Of a DNA stretch of 64,000 bases, positions 1-11,210 are shown piece after piece (within the stretch, counting starts at the first letter, position 1; every line of letters starts with the position of its first letter). A model generated the notes under the pieces. That model saw only the letters and a program-made list of their open reading frames with translations. It did not search any database and was not told the DNA's origin. Source of the stretch: Roridomyces roridus (Eukaryota; Basidiomycota; Agaricomycetes; Agaricales; Mycenaceae); contig JARKIF010000015.1 in assembly GCA_029378245.1 (NCBI GenBank), positions 806,001 through 870,000 of the forward strand, written 5' to 3'. The position numbers and the translations under genes are program-made.

Positions 1-4
1 TGCC

Positions 5-225
5 GTGAGCGTCTTCTCACGGTTTCAAACCAATCCCAGAATCGAGCACTGGCGCGCCCTCATGCACACGGTCGGATATATTCGCAATACTCTCGACTAC
101 GCACTAGTCTATTCGCGCGATGCACGCCTTACACCGGTTGGATATTTTGATGCCGACTACGCGGGATGTCTCGACACACGCAGTTCCACGTCCGGCCACG
201 TTTTCATCATGGCAGGCGCACCGAG
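5..225 (+). pseudogene. Ty1/copia RNase H fragment
   Basis: A truncated piece of a copia-type Pol polyprotein, read in frame from the window edge. It carries the end of the reverse-transcriptase connection (a VGYIRNTLDYAL-like segment) and the start of RNase H (YFDADYAGCLDTRSSTSGHV, with the DAD aspartate and the STSG turn typical of copia elements). Homology stops at about 220, just before the inverted-repeat interval that begins near 240, so the fragment was probably cut by that insertion. Its wording differs from both copia elements further right, so it is a third lineage. No LTR is visible. The upstream part lies outside the window. Confidence 0.8.
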
Positions 226-240
226 GTGTAGCTGTACCAT

Positions 241-2657
241 TAATGCAATATGGTCGACCATTATTGCATCCCATATTGCAATAAAGGCGTACCTTGGCCG
301 CCCAGCCAGGATAGGCCTTTAATGCATTATGGGACAACACCATTTGGGGCAGCCCGGCTTGACGCCGGCAAAGCAGGGCTAAGCGAGACGCTGGGCAGTT
401 TCACCGCCGCGTGTGCCAGCTCGGCAGATGACGTTGGGTTTGTTGACCGATCCGGTACAATCAGTTCTAATGATTCTCGATCTTGCCTCGACATCCTGAT
501 GTTCGCTGTCCGTCCGTATTTATAAGGTGTTGCCAGAAAGAAGTGGCTAGAAAAGAAATGACCACGAGGATGTCGTGTAACTGCTCTGCGTGTTCGCGCG
601 GTGGCTTGTTCCACTCCGACTGCCATCAATGTTCAATGATGGTATTTCCGTTCCTTCGACCTCCTGGTCACTCCAGGGGCATTTTGGTGTAGACACTATT
701 CTTAGTAGCCCTATTGAGGTCGGTTGACTTCCGTGGATGATGCAGCAGATCAGTAGATGTTGGATGTAATCGACGCGGTATACTGCGCACATGTACATCC
801 TGCGTGATAACAGCTACAGTTCTCCCTGTTTCATTTCTGATGGATGACCAGAGGGAGACAGGGGGATCAAGGTGCATGGTGAAAACTGCCGAGTGGAGAC
901 CCCCAGGTTGTTTTGCTTCCCGCTGCTCATCGCCGATCAGTGAACGGTGAACACTGAAATCTCCCTGTACACAGACAACCACTTGGAGCTCAGCGGCTAG
1001 ATGAGTCCTTTCCAATTGATATGGTCACCCTACACTTACAGGACTCACTAGGGCTGTCCCAATACTTGGAAAGTCATCCAAATTCACATTTCAACCGTGA
1101 ATCAGCTGACAGCATACCAAAGAGTTGCTATAGCTCTGAGAGACTCCGAGAACCGTCAGAAGTAGTCTACAGGTGATGTTTCACTGCGGTAAAAATCCTG
1201 AGGCCGTAGCACAAGTACAACGACCACAACGAGTGTTCGACTCCAGAGTGGCGCACTCCTCGGTTAGTTTTGCCGTGAAATACCTCACTTTTGTCCCCTT
1301 TCCAGATGTCTTACAGCAGATCTGAGTAGGTGGAAGTGCTCGCTTCACTGCTATGTTTGTTTATCACACCGGTGCAATAGATAGCCCATGATCATATGAC
1401 CCACAGCTATGGAATTACTGCGAGAAGTAGGGCAACTCTCTGTCAGAATGGAGCCAAGATAGTTGCCCTCGCCCTTTCTAAACTTCATTCAGAATCGGGT
1501 ACATTGATATAAAAGAAGCTTATCAGACGGGTTGAGCCTGCTCGGGGCGTTCCATTCCTCGTCCAATCGTTTAAACTTTCAGAAGCCAGGCCACTCCGAT
1601 CGGCTAGATTCGAGTTAAGCGCTGTCAAGCGCCTGATGAACAAGATGACGGAGCTAAGAAGCCGGCACGCGCAGCTCGGGAAACCCAGATACAGGTTTTG
1701 TGAATCACAAGTGAATCAGTGTAGAAGTATTACAGCCCAGGAGCTAGCCCAAGCGATTCCGAAGCCCACCCCAGCATCTCGGCACTCCGAGTCTGTGACA
1801 GCTGTCATTCCTGACACTTTCTGCCCATCACTTTCCAATTTCGCCACGGCCTGTGAGCTCTTGGAGTCTTACAATTCAGGTAGCATCAGAACTTTTCGGC
1901 AGTTCCCTTGAGTACAGCAATTCAATCGAGCCACTCTCAAGTTTGCTATCTGGTTCAAGGTTGCAAATTCAGAGAATAAAACACCGGGGAAGGCTCTGGA
2001 TCAGATGATCATGAGCAGTTTACCCACGCATTCCAAACAGAACGCTCGGGATGTTATGTCGGGGAGAAGCTGGCAGGCACCCAGTGAGTGTCTGCCAGTG
2101 GTACAAGTGCAAGTGATGGAACTTCAGGCGCTGAAATCGAGTGAAGTGGTACACAATTGACACAGCAGACACACAGGAAAGTAAATTCTGATCGCGTAAC
2201 ACCGACCAGAGCCGACCGGAAGCTAGCGAATGCAGGCAGGGCAACAGATCTGTGTCACGAGGACGTGATCTGAAAACGACCCAAAAGCATTCACGGCCCT
2301 GATGGCTACAAGTGTCGTCGCTGACTGTCTCGCTTGTGAAGTTATACATAAACCAGAATTTCCCGAATGCAAAGGGAATTTGCCCGAATTCAACAGCTGA
2401 TGGCATTGAACTCGGCTGTCTGTGGCACGATAGATCAAAATGATGGAACGAACCCTGGATAGGTGGAATTGCGGCCCAGGCGGCATGTGCAGCACTGATG
2501 GCCGTTGGGACGTCGTTGGTACGTCGCTAGCTGTGTGGCGTACATAATGCATCACATTCCCATAATGCAATAAAGGCCTATCCTGGCTGGGCGGCCAAGG
2601 TACACCTTTATTGCAATATGGGATGCGATAATGGTCGACCATATTGCAATAAGGGAG
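241..2657. mobile_element. Interval bounded by ~100-bp inverted repeats (TIR element or inverted MITE pair)
   Basis: The segment at about 243-339 reappears in reverse complement at about 2557-2657 with only a few mismatches. Inside each copy is a near-palindrome: CCATATTGCAATAAAGG, then CTTGGCCGCCCAGCCAGGAT, then CCTTTAATGCATTATGG. Two readings fit. One is a 2.4-kb non-autonomous DNA transposon with ~100-bp terminal inverted repeats; the other is two copies of a small foldback MITE in opposite orientation. The interior (340-2550) holds no recognisable transposase. A 91-codon ORF at 1636-1911 matches nothing I know. The left end abuts the copia fragment and the right end lies inside the F-box gene's reading frame. 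No clear target duplication was found. Confidence 0.6.
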
Positions 2658-4106
2658 CAACCACTGGTGCACAGTCGACCCCCCACCCTCGTCGCCCCAC
2701 CATCTCGACTGGAGCATCTTCTTCAGCGCCGCGACATATTTGAACGGAGTGTGTACAATCGTCAACTCCTCCAGGTCCGGGATGAGCATGTGCATCCCAG
2801 GCTCGCCGGAATACGTGAGGATACCGAAGAGGTCCTTGTCCGCCGACACGCTATCGATCAAACTCAAGTGTTTAAGCGACCAGGTGCAGAGGAGGAATGG
2901 GACTATGGCCTTAGCTTCGAAGGACAAGCACAAGACCGCGCGGCTGTGGAGCTCGAATCGCGATTTGGCGTGAAGCTGAATGAGCGCGTTTACCTCCTCG
3001 GCCGTCAGCTCGTAGTTCCCTTCGAGCATGAGTTCGCGGAGTCCGGGGAAGGAGAACGGCTTGAGGAAACGCGCAAAGTCGGGTACATTGAGTGACAAGG
3101 AGCGCATTTTCGGCAAAACACAGTTGGGAATATCGATCGTAGGGCCGATGGAGCTACAGCACTCGAGGGAGAAAGTCTCCAGGGCGACGGAGAGACTGAG
3201 GATCTGCCTAGCCTCGAACAGATCGTCGTCGCAGTGCAGCTGCAGCTCCGTCAGCTGTGAGAGCGGCAATCTAGGCTCGAATACAGCCTGTCTATTCCCC
3301 CTTATCATAGACAGACCGCGGTTCCCGTCTAGTGGCGATCGGTTCCCCCTTGCAAAACCGGGCAGTCCGGATAAGCGCACGGTCACCAGAGATGGCGCAG
3401 TTGTGAATGCATCAATCTCCCCAACGAAATCCATCACGACTGAAGGCCCTTGAGGTTTCGGACTGACAGTAAGATCTAGGGTGATCAATGCGGGGAACAT
3501 CGCGCTGGTCATGCCGATGAGGGCCTGAAGGTACCCCTCTGGCGTGCACACGGTCAGGGACTCGAGCCTCTCGGAGATTGGCCACATGACGGAGAGCCAC
3601 AGTCCGAGGAGCTTGTTCGACGAGATGGACATTTTGAAGTGGAGGGGGGAGCGACGGGATCGCTCAGCGAACGTTGGAATGAATAACGCGCCATCTCCGT
3701 CCCAAGGCTTTTCCAAGTCGGCAAGATGAATGGCGCACCATAATTCAGGGGTGTCGAGTGCGACGGTGCGCCACGCTGAGCAGACGCGGGCAAGGACGTG
3801 GGGTGGCTGGCGGATGTCATCGCTCCGATACGAGGGCGAGGATAAAGCATCCGCGAGAGATGCAAGGAAGATGCGAGACAGCACCTCGACCGGCAGACGA
3901 CGGAATGGCGAAATCGTGGCACGGAGAACGGTCATCTCCTCTTGCAGTGCGAGAGACCTGCGTCCATGGGTATCCAGGCGATCAACGAGCACCAAAATTT
4001 CTGCATCTATCTTTCTTTTCTGCGTGCCCATATCTAGAATACGCTGCCGAATTGCGTTGGTCTCATGCTCGGTGGGCGCGCTATTGCGAAGGCGAAGATG
4101 CGACAT
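2223..4106 (-). CDS. F-box/leucine-rich-type protein, 3' end replaced by repeat sequence
   Basis: An uninterrupted 627-codon frame with the usual architecture of agaricomycete F-box proteins. There is an N-terminal heptad-like helix (residues ~10-65), then an F-box at ~66-115 (RRLPVEVLSRIFLASL, followed by VCSAWRTVALDTPELW), then leucine-rich, LRR-like repeats to ~475. Such proteins normally act as SCF ubiquitin-ligase adaptors; substrate unknown. After MLQSRWWGDEGGGSTV the frame enters the inverted repeat at 2657 and continues about 145 codons through repeat and non-coding-like sequence to a stop at 2223. The native C-terminus is therefore probably lost. At about 3265-3330 the frame also contains a repeat that recurs near 44.85 kb. 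It is divergent from the MYND gene at 4605, with ~500 bp between them. Confidence 0.8.
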   Translation of the reverse strand: MSHLRLRNSAPTEHETNAIRQRILDMGTQKRKIDAEILVLVDRLDTHGRRSLALQEEMTVLRATISPFRRLPVEVLSRIFLASLADALSSPSYRSDDIRQPPHVLARVCSAWRTVALDTPELWCAIHLADLEKPWDGDGALFIPTFAERSRRSPLHFKMSISSNKLLGLWLSVMWPISERLESLTVCTPEGYLQALIGMTSAMFPALITLDLTVSPKPQGPSVVMDFVGEIDAFTTAPSLVTVRLSGLPGFARGNRSPLDGNRGLSMIRGNRQAVFEPRLPLSQLTELQLHCDDDLFEARQILSLSVALETFSLECCSSIGPTIDIPNCVLPKMRSLSLNVPDFARFLKPFSFPGLRELMLEGNYELTAEEVNALIQLHAKSRFELHSRAVLCLSFEAKAIVPFLLCTWSLKHLSLIDSVSADKDLFGILTYSGEPGMHMLIPDLEELTIVHTPFKYVAALKKMLQSRWWGDEGGGSTVHQWLLPYCNMVDHYRIPYCNKGVPWPPSQDRPLLHYGNVMHYVRHTASDVPTTSQRPSVLHMPPGPQFHLSRVRSIILIYRATDSRVQCHQLLNSGKFPLHSGNSGLCITSQARQSATTLVAIRAVNAFGSFSDHVLVTQICCPACIR

Positions 4107-4604
4107 CCAGACGAAAACTGTGCCAGTCGACTCAGTAACTTATCAGAGGAAGAGTAAGAAGCGGTTACTTTTGTTCTGAGTACTGTACTGGGGCGTATCG
4201 GGTTGCACGGCCGTCGGGCAATGGTGGTCGGGAGGAAGAGACGTTGATGCGATCACGCATCAGAGAGCAACATTGGGCATGTGACTCTCTCTCTCTCTCC
4301 TCTCTTTCGCCGCACCACGGTGTTCTTGACCCGACTGGTATAGCACCACCAGAATGCCCAATCGTCTAGCTCGAATTTTGTCTTCCCTGGATAAAAGGCC
4401 ACGCCCAGACCCAATGGCCCATGGGGATGGTGATTCGTGAAAATCCCACGTGGCACTTCGCTTAGTACCCGTTCGCCGCTTTTTTTCTTCCGCCTCTACA
4501 TACCCCCTTGAAGAGAATGGAATATACCCTCAGCTTGGCCGCTTTACGCAGTCTCCCGATCTCGCAGCGTGTAAGAGTTCATTCTTGAAGGCTCACGACA
4601 TCTC
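4107..4604. promoter_or_regulatory. Divergent intergenic region, F-box (-) and MYND (+) genes
   Basis: About 500 bp separate two divergently oriented genes, so both promoters must lie here. It contains a CT-rich tract at about 4284-4308 (core CTCTCTCTCTCTCCTCTC), a common element near fungal start sites. I see no convincing TATA box for either gene and no open frame of note. Confidence 0.4.
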
Positions 4605-6455
4605 ATGAGTCATGCTTCACAGAGGATTGCGATTGCGGCGTCGAATGGCACCGGCGAACAGCTCCTACGACTTTTCGACGAGATTGCCACCGTTCCAGAA
4701 TCCATATCCCGTCTTTTTCTTCCCGCCTTCTTCGCTCACCTTGATCTGATACAGGCGGAGCGGATGGAGCAGCTTGAAGAACTTACGCCAAGCGACACGC
4801 AACTCCTCAGGAGGGCGGTGCTGGCTATACAAGGCGTCGCGGCCATCCACATGTCAAATAAATCGTACCCTGAGCTCTGGCCCCCGCTCTGGCACTGGTC
4901 TCGGCTTATCATGAAACACCAGCATTATCTGCCGGCGATGCAAAAAAATCATCTGAGCGAGGTAGAGACATTGCTCGTTCTCGGCGTTTCAGGAATCTCA
5001 CCGCCTCGAAAATAGCTTCATATCATCATCCTGAGACTTGTTGGCAGGCTAAATTACGACGAAATGCGTCCAGCCATCCGCGCCGCGCCTGGATTTCGCC
5101 AGCTGGTGGCCAAAGTCTGGACGCTTTGCGTCCAGGACGAATGGGTCGGTACTGGCTTCAGCCGTGACCACTGTTTCGAACTCGTCATTGGCTTCCTGCA
5201 ATCTGGCCTGGACCTCAAAGACCCAAAACATCAAGACGATGTCACCGAAGGATGCGGCGGCAGCCTCGTGGATTTCGCGGACGTCCTGGTCAACTCTGTC
5301 CTCCACCTCGCCAGTGACGACACGGATAGATCCTTCCGATTCCTTTCCGACACCCTCTTCATCATCGTCGAGACGGAACACGTCCGACCGGACCTTTCAC
5401 CCCTGCTCCTCGATCGTGGACTTATCCGCGCGCTGGTGGTGATACTCAGCACTCTCAGCCTCAACTCCGGCTCTGCCCTGGATTATGGTTTTCGGGTTCT
5501 GATATCGCGAATGGCCGTACCACTATGCCAAGTACGGCTTGCCGAAGCCCTTGAAGCGGGGTTGCTCGCCGTTCTCGCCTCCGCTTTGGGGACGCCCGGG
5601 TTGATTTCCGCCGCGGTCTTCGAGGAGTGTGTTCTGGAGCTCCTCCGCCCGTGTTTTCCCTACCGGTCGGTGCTGGTACCATTCCACCTCGCCCTCCTTG
5701 ATATCGCTACGGAGACGAACTGGGAACAGTCTCCACTGTGGGACACCTGGTACAAGTTGCACAAGGCTTACACCACCATGCTCGCCACACTGCAACTACA
5801 TGTCACGCGAGATTTACCCGTTCCTTTGCTTTCTTGTCACAATGTGGCGGTATGCGCGCGCCATAGCCTTTAGCGTCTACTCATCATCTCTCCCAGTGTG
5901 ACTCCAGTATACGCTCTCGCAAGTCCTGTTCATCTTGCGAGAGCATGTACTACTGCTCTGTTGAATGTCAACGGTCGCGGTCGGATTGGCTTCGCGGCCA
6001 TCGACAGACGTGTACCAAGATCAGAGCGCGTCCGCTGAGTAAGTAGTCACGACCCGCATGCCGTCGCTTACCCTCCCGTAGATGCCCCAGATCCAATGAC
6101 ATCGCGTGATCGTTCATTTCTCCGCACCCTCGTCTACACAGCATGGAAGATGAATTTAGGGCAGATCCTCCTCTCCCAACTAGACCAGATGCTTGGGCTC
6201 GACTCTGACAGTACGGCTGACTTGGACATGCAATTCGTCACTTTTTTCCAGTTCGTTGACGGACAGCTCGAGATTGCCACTCAGGACTCTGCAAAGACCA
6301 ACGACCGCGAATTATTCGGATCGATGTGGGACGATCAATTGGCGCGCGCAGCTGCCAGCCAGGGCCGTCTGCACCTCGCAATAATTTCGATTTTTAGATC
6401 GCCTGGAGAGACGTCGTGTCAACTCTTCGCCCTGCGAAGATCGCCGGCGCTGTAG
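4605..6455 (+). pseudogene. MYND zinc-finger protein, copy 1 (premature stop)
   Basis: Four exons join in phase: 4605-4961, 5016-5849, 5897-6038, 6082-6455 (introns 54, 47 and 43 bp). The result is 568 residues. The helical N-terminal region (residues ~1-395) carries the family's ELWPPLWHW-like motif. The MYND finger starts with CHNVA at the end of exon 2 and continues in exon 3 (CSSCESMYYCSVECQ, then a DWLRGHRQTC-type ending), giving the full Cys/His zinc set. MYND fingers usually mediate protein-protein contacts; the cellular role of this expanded family is not established. The frame ends at TAG 6453-6455, yet in-frame homology to copy 3 (LVALARE...) continues for about 40 codons to a TGA near 6562. 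That indicates a nonsense mutation or readthrough. Confidence 0.75.
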
Positions 6456-6718
6456 GATGGGCTAGTGGCACTCGCGCGGGAGCTATCGGCAGGCGGGATG
6501 AACGTGGAGCAAGCTGCGTCTGTGATTGGGGCGAGAATCCAGGCTCTTTGTAGTGTTGTTTGACGAGGGAGTTCTCTACTCGGGCCCTTGACAATGTCGG
6601 AGAATGGCGAGGACAGCTCGGAATGAATCAACTATTTTGCGCCTTGACTCCGCTGCTGTCGAAATTTCCCAAGAAGATGTCACGAGTGGGTACCTATGAA
6701 TACAGCGACGACTCGCCT

Positions 6719-7080
6719 CTACGTGAACCCCCTTTGAGCGCCCAACCATCCCAAGTCCAGACCTTTGACAATTGCGTCGATCCTTCTCGTAACAGCTGGC
6801 ACTCTCAACTCCGCCACCTCCGCCACTCCCGACGGAACGTCACCCGAAGGGCGAACAGTCATGAGATGTTTGGCGTCCGCGTCGGTGGTTATGAAATTCA
6901 GACGCTCAAAACGTTCGGCTTGCATTGGATCGAGTTGGCTATATAGAGCGGGGAGAAGACTGGGGGAGAACGAAGACGAAGGCGGGACCTCGCCAAGCAG
7001 CTTCGTAAGTCTTTGAGAGAGCCTTTCGCAGCCGCGACTGCGATCCTCTTCAAAGAAGCCCGGCATGAGAGATTTATGGG
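6719..7080 (-). pseudogene. MYND-family remnant, copy 2 (internal deletion)
   Basis: The minus strand encodes a family N-terminal block (PPSSSFSPSLLPALYSQLDP, then MQAERFERL and DADAKHLM) joined directly to the family C-terminal block (SGDVPSGVAEVAEL, ending GLDLGWLG). Everything between, including the helical core and the MYND finger, is missing. Copy 3 supplies both ends as a reference. A frameshift also separates the extreme 5' coding sequence from the rest, and no in-frame ATG remains at the expected start. About 100 bp of 5' flank still resembles the flank of copy 3 near 15.2-15.3 kb, so the duplication included upstream sequence. It is a decayed duplicate and unlikely to be functional. 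Confidence 0.75.
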
Positions 7081-7321
7081 AGAGAAAGATGTGCCCGCAC
7101 CCGAAAGGGGAGAGGAAGACAGTGTAGTGCGGCTGAGTTGAGCTTCGGGTGCATCCCTGCCCAGGGTGTCGAGGTGGAGGCAAGACGGCGGAAGAGAAAA
7201 AGAAGAGCTGGTGCTTAGCTAATCGGATCACCCTTGTCGAAGAACAAACAAAGTTGCTTCTGACCACACTCCGGTCAAGTACAAGTATGCCATCCACCGC
7301 CCTGGGGTCGCAGATCCTCAC

Positions 7322-8330
7322 TCGATATTTGTCAGTGTTCGCATCCCTTTGACTACACCGCCTGCGGTACTTGTGGGTATACAGTTAAATACTCTACCTA
7401 CGTCTCTAGTTGTACTATATACTCTATCGGTAGCGGCGGCAAGCGCCATCCCCTACTCTGCCGGGCACGGTTGCAATGATAAATTCGGCAATGTTTCTCC
7501 GTCTACCCTTGAGTCATAAGCTCTCAATTGTTCCCTCCACCGAGGTCAAATCTATATAGTATCACTGCTCAAGTCTACTTCCAAAGTCGTGTTGAGATTT
7601 CGGTAGCGGGGACCGGAACCCGGGAATTGTAGAAGTAGCAGAAGACCCTCGCAAACGCGCGAGGGCATCAATTCGGGCAGTGGTAGAATAAATACAGAAG
7701 AATCTAGGTAAGCACGTGAATACGCGCCCTATGCAAGGCACGGCTGACGAAGACGATGCCCTGCCTGTACCAGGGCCAGTGAGTAAAAAACAATTAGTCC
7801 AATGATGGCGTGCGCGCGTAGCTCGTATTCCAACAAGTCGGAGCCAAGTCGAAGCTATAGCACTTTTTTGATCAAATCAAAGGGCAATCATTTTTGTTCA
7901 GCTCGTGCAGAGCTTGTTTCCTGCAATATCCCCCTCAAACTTTCTGGACCCTCTACATTCCATGAATTTAACTGGAGTTAGTGCCAGTGGCTTCTCCAAG
8001 TTGGTCATCCACAATTGAACCTGGAATCTGACTCGGTTTTGTAGGTTCGGAATAAGCCTGCCAAATTTCCCGGTCATGATCAAGCGAACCGAGGCTGCCA
8101 TGCTGAGACTGCCGATGCAGCCGATGACGGTCCCTGCCGCAGTGCCGATTTCTGGCACAACATTGAAGGTATGGATGGGGCTACGTGGTCACATGAGGTC
8201 ATTCATCATGATCTGACAAGGATCTTCTGATGGGGATGGCTTTGGCGGGAGATCAGGCGTTTCACGCCCACAGAAACCCTTCTCTGCTACGCTAGAGTAG
8301 GGGATCTACAGATTAGTATTAGATTCCCTC
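7322..8330. other. Gene-free stretch
   Basis: About 1 kb with no recognisable gene. One 86-codon minus-strand frame at 7898-8158 begins with a hydrophobic segment but resembles no family I know and has no supporting context. A short hairpin (CTCGCAAACGCGCGAG) lies near 7647-7662. Confidence 0.5.
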
Positions 8331-10352
8331 CTATTCATCATCTTCCAACCCACCCCTCACCTCCGCCCCAAACCTTACCCCAGCCGTCGGATCCGGATTG
8401 TTCTTCACCCACTCCACGAGGAACGCCGGTAACCCGAGCTCCTTCTCCTTCACCCCAGGCCGCATCGACAGACTCCTCGTCTTGGTCTTCGCATACGCCT
8501 CCCAGTCGATAGCGAAATAGTCCCTCAACCGAGCACGCAGCGCGTCGAGCGTCATCTCCGGCGGTTCACTACGTATGGTCGTCGTGGTCAGCGAGCGCAC
8601 AAAGTGGGAAGGGGCTTCACTCACAAAGGCTGGATCTCAGTCTCGACAGCCCTCATCACCGTCCTAATCACCTCATCCTCCATCTCCCTCTCCTTGTCGA
8701 CCTCCCCGTGCGACGCAACATCATAAGTATATATCCACGGCTCACCAAGCGCCGCCGCCGGCCCATGCTGGTGCTTATCATCATAAAACCCACAATACGC
8801 ACTCGGCGGCGGGCGCGCAGGGCACGTATCCGGTGTCTTGTTCTTCCCCACCGGAGGAGCAGACGATCGGTAGGGCAGCACGACGGGCACACCGCGGCAT
8901 AGGGACGCGTAGGGCGTAGGAGAGATTTGCGGTTTGCCAATCCCCAGGAGGGATTTTGTGTTGGCCTGGAAATTGGAGGTGAGATTGAAAATGAATTTCA
9001 AGACAACACGCACGAGCAAAGAATCGTATTCTTCCGATTTGAGCAACCCCCGACTCGTCAGTCCATCAGGGATGGGATACCCATCCTCAACGACCGCGTT
9101 CGTGATGATCTCATACCCGGTCGCGTTCTTTAACCGCGTGTAGAACGTAGCGGGGTCAGGCGCGAGGCGGCGGTCGTAAAAGTAGGATGATTCTATCGAT
9201 CGGTGAGCAGAGAACTTATCGAAGGGGAGAAGCGCACTTTTCGCGAGTATGACGATTTGATTCGGGCGGTTGGCAAAGGGGACATAGTCTACGGATTGGC
9301 AGCCTTGGTAATGGTACCCTCTGTGAAGCGCCATTAAACGTGGGTGGCTGGATGAATGAAATAGCGTACATGAAGAAATGGCCCTCCGGCATCTATGCAC
9401 GCAGTAAGTTCCCGAGAAAAGCTGAAGCAGACCGCCGACGCACCCGATACGGGACGATATTCCACTCCCGTCCCAACGGATTGAAGGACCAAGATATCTC
9501 GGGCGTGGGCGGGAGCCACTTGCCCGAGCGCTGGAGGCTACCCCAGAACGTAAACGCAAACAGCTTCCACAACGGGCTACATCCCCGTCCGTCAGTCATG
9601 AAAAAGGGATACGAGAGGCACAGGGGACGCACACGCCGTGTGGATTCTGCGGGCTCTGCAGACAGTTATTCCTGTCTTGGAAACACCAGAGCACATGCTC
9701 GTCGTCGACCCACGCATGCGTGACGAGGTCGTTGCCCAGCCGTCGAAAGTCCTTGTGGAATGTCCCGTCGTCAAATGCAGCGTAGATGATGAACAAGTCG
9801 TCCTCCTGCTGCATGAGCTCGAGCTGTCCGATACAGTTTCAATTTCAAAGATGATGAAGAGAAGAGACTGTGACGCACGATAGGCCGCATCCACTGGACC
9901 TCCCCATTCGAGCTCGTCACGTCGAAACACGTCGAATGGAAATGCCACGACGACATGACGACGCGGGGTGGCGGTATATTCTCCCCCGCCTCTATCCGCC
10001 CGAGGTACTGCACTAGCCTATCCACGTTGTCGAGATTGTATTTCCGCATAAAGGGATAGTGGGGCGAGAAGGCGACTCCGCGCAAGGAGTGCAGTCGGTC
10101 GATGAGCTGGCGGGCCTTGGACGGGGCTAAGGTCGCGCGTGGTCGGCGCGGGAACGTGACTTCATTATTCGTGACTGCTGTGAGTGGGGGTAGTGAGGAC
10201 GAGGTGGCGACGTCAAAGGGGCCGGTGATGCTGGAAAGGCGAAGGGACTGGAGGTTCTCCCATGCGAGGGGAATAGCGAGGAAGGCGGAGAGGGCCAGTA
10301 AGGACAGGATGGTGCGAGTGCGCTTGCTTCGCGGCAGCAAAGCTGCGCTCAT
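8331..10352 (-). CDS. GT18-like glycosyltransferase (MGAT5-related), type II membrane protein
   Basis: Multi-exon gene. Well-supported exon edges are 10352-9879, 9823-9633 and 9576 onward, then an exon beginning in the 9280-9330 region that ends at 8625 with a 48-bp in-frame intron near 8964-9011, and a last exon 8568-8331. The N-terminus has a basic stretch and a signal anchor (residues ~12-30), suggesting a Golgi type II protein. Later blocks match the GT18 family: RPNQIVILAKSALLPF, the LLGIGKPQISPTPY nucleotide-sugar loop, CRGVPVVLPY and GEPWIYTYDV, in the same order as in N-acetylglucosaminyltransferase V relatives. GT18 enzymes transfer GlcNAc to N-glycan mannose in animals; the fungal acceptor is unknown. 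The junction between the third and fourth exons is unresolved. Apart from that I see no lesion. Confidence 0.7.
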
Positions 10353-10972
10353 AGTGGTTTGCAGTCAAGTGATAGTGATCGGCGACACCCGGAAAATTGA
10401 TCGGATCTTCACTTCACGCTGGGAAAACAATTGTCAGACTTTTTTTGCTAGACTCGAAACACAGTCGCTCTATCTTGATCCAAGCGATATCCCGTCTATA
10501 GAACTTATCGGAGTTTGAGAACTTCGATGCAACGAGGCACTGTGTGACCGCCAGATTCTGTGTTGCCGTCTTTTTTGATGAACAGTGGTGGATCCATCAT
10601 ACCAAAAGCCGGGCGATTGGGGCACCAGTGCTAGGGTTCCAGCTGCATTAATCATCAATACCTTCATCACGGAACTTTCGGCAGTGCTCGGCCTGGCCTC
10701 GAGTCATCTCGAAGTTGACCCATCGGTGTTCAAGAGTCAAGTCTTAAATTGAACTTGCACACCCACATACCTGTACAACCTGTACAACGGTATCGGCGGA
10801 GTTTGCTGAGTAATACCCACTAACCGGCCCATGTAAGTCCGTGATTCGCTGTTTGATTCGGTGTGGCAGGATGTGCGTTGGGCGAGACCGTTCAAATCCG
10901 CTGTCGTCGCAAACACTATGCGCTGGAAACTGTCCAAGATGCTGTTAAACATGGAATTCGAGCTAAGTATCA

Positions 10973-11070
10973 TCGGACGTCGTGAGTGGTATCACACCTG
11001 CTGCTACTTTATTCTTTCCATTCTGGGCTGCTCAGGCAGGCACCTCGGGGTTCGATTCCCCGCGTCCGAA
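10973..11070 (+). tRNA. tRNA-like gene with probable anticodon-loop intron, anticodon unassigned
   Basis: A perfect seven-pair acceptor stem (TCGGACG / CGTCCGA) encloses a D-arm (GTGA-loop-TCAC, containing AGTGGT), a five-pair anticodon stem (CCTGC / GCAGG), a CACCT variable loop and a perfect T-arm (CGGGG-TTCGATT-CCCCG). The anticodon loop holds 34 nt instead of 7, as expected for an intron of about 27 nt. A run of eight T at 11089-11096 fits a pol III terminator. The residue at position 33 is not U in the simplest fold, so the anticodon cannot be assigned safely. A tRNA pseudogene or tRNA-derived repeat remains possible. Confidence 0.5.
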
Positions 11071-11210
11071 TGTCAGGGTTGCAACCACTTTTTTTTAATG
11101 CAGACTCAGTGTTGCAATGGGATTGAAGCTTTTGAGTTATTGACCAATTTAGGCAGTGGGCTGACATTCATTTTGTTTCGACTAGTACATCGATCTTACG
11201 AAGTCGCATT

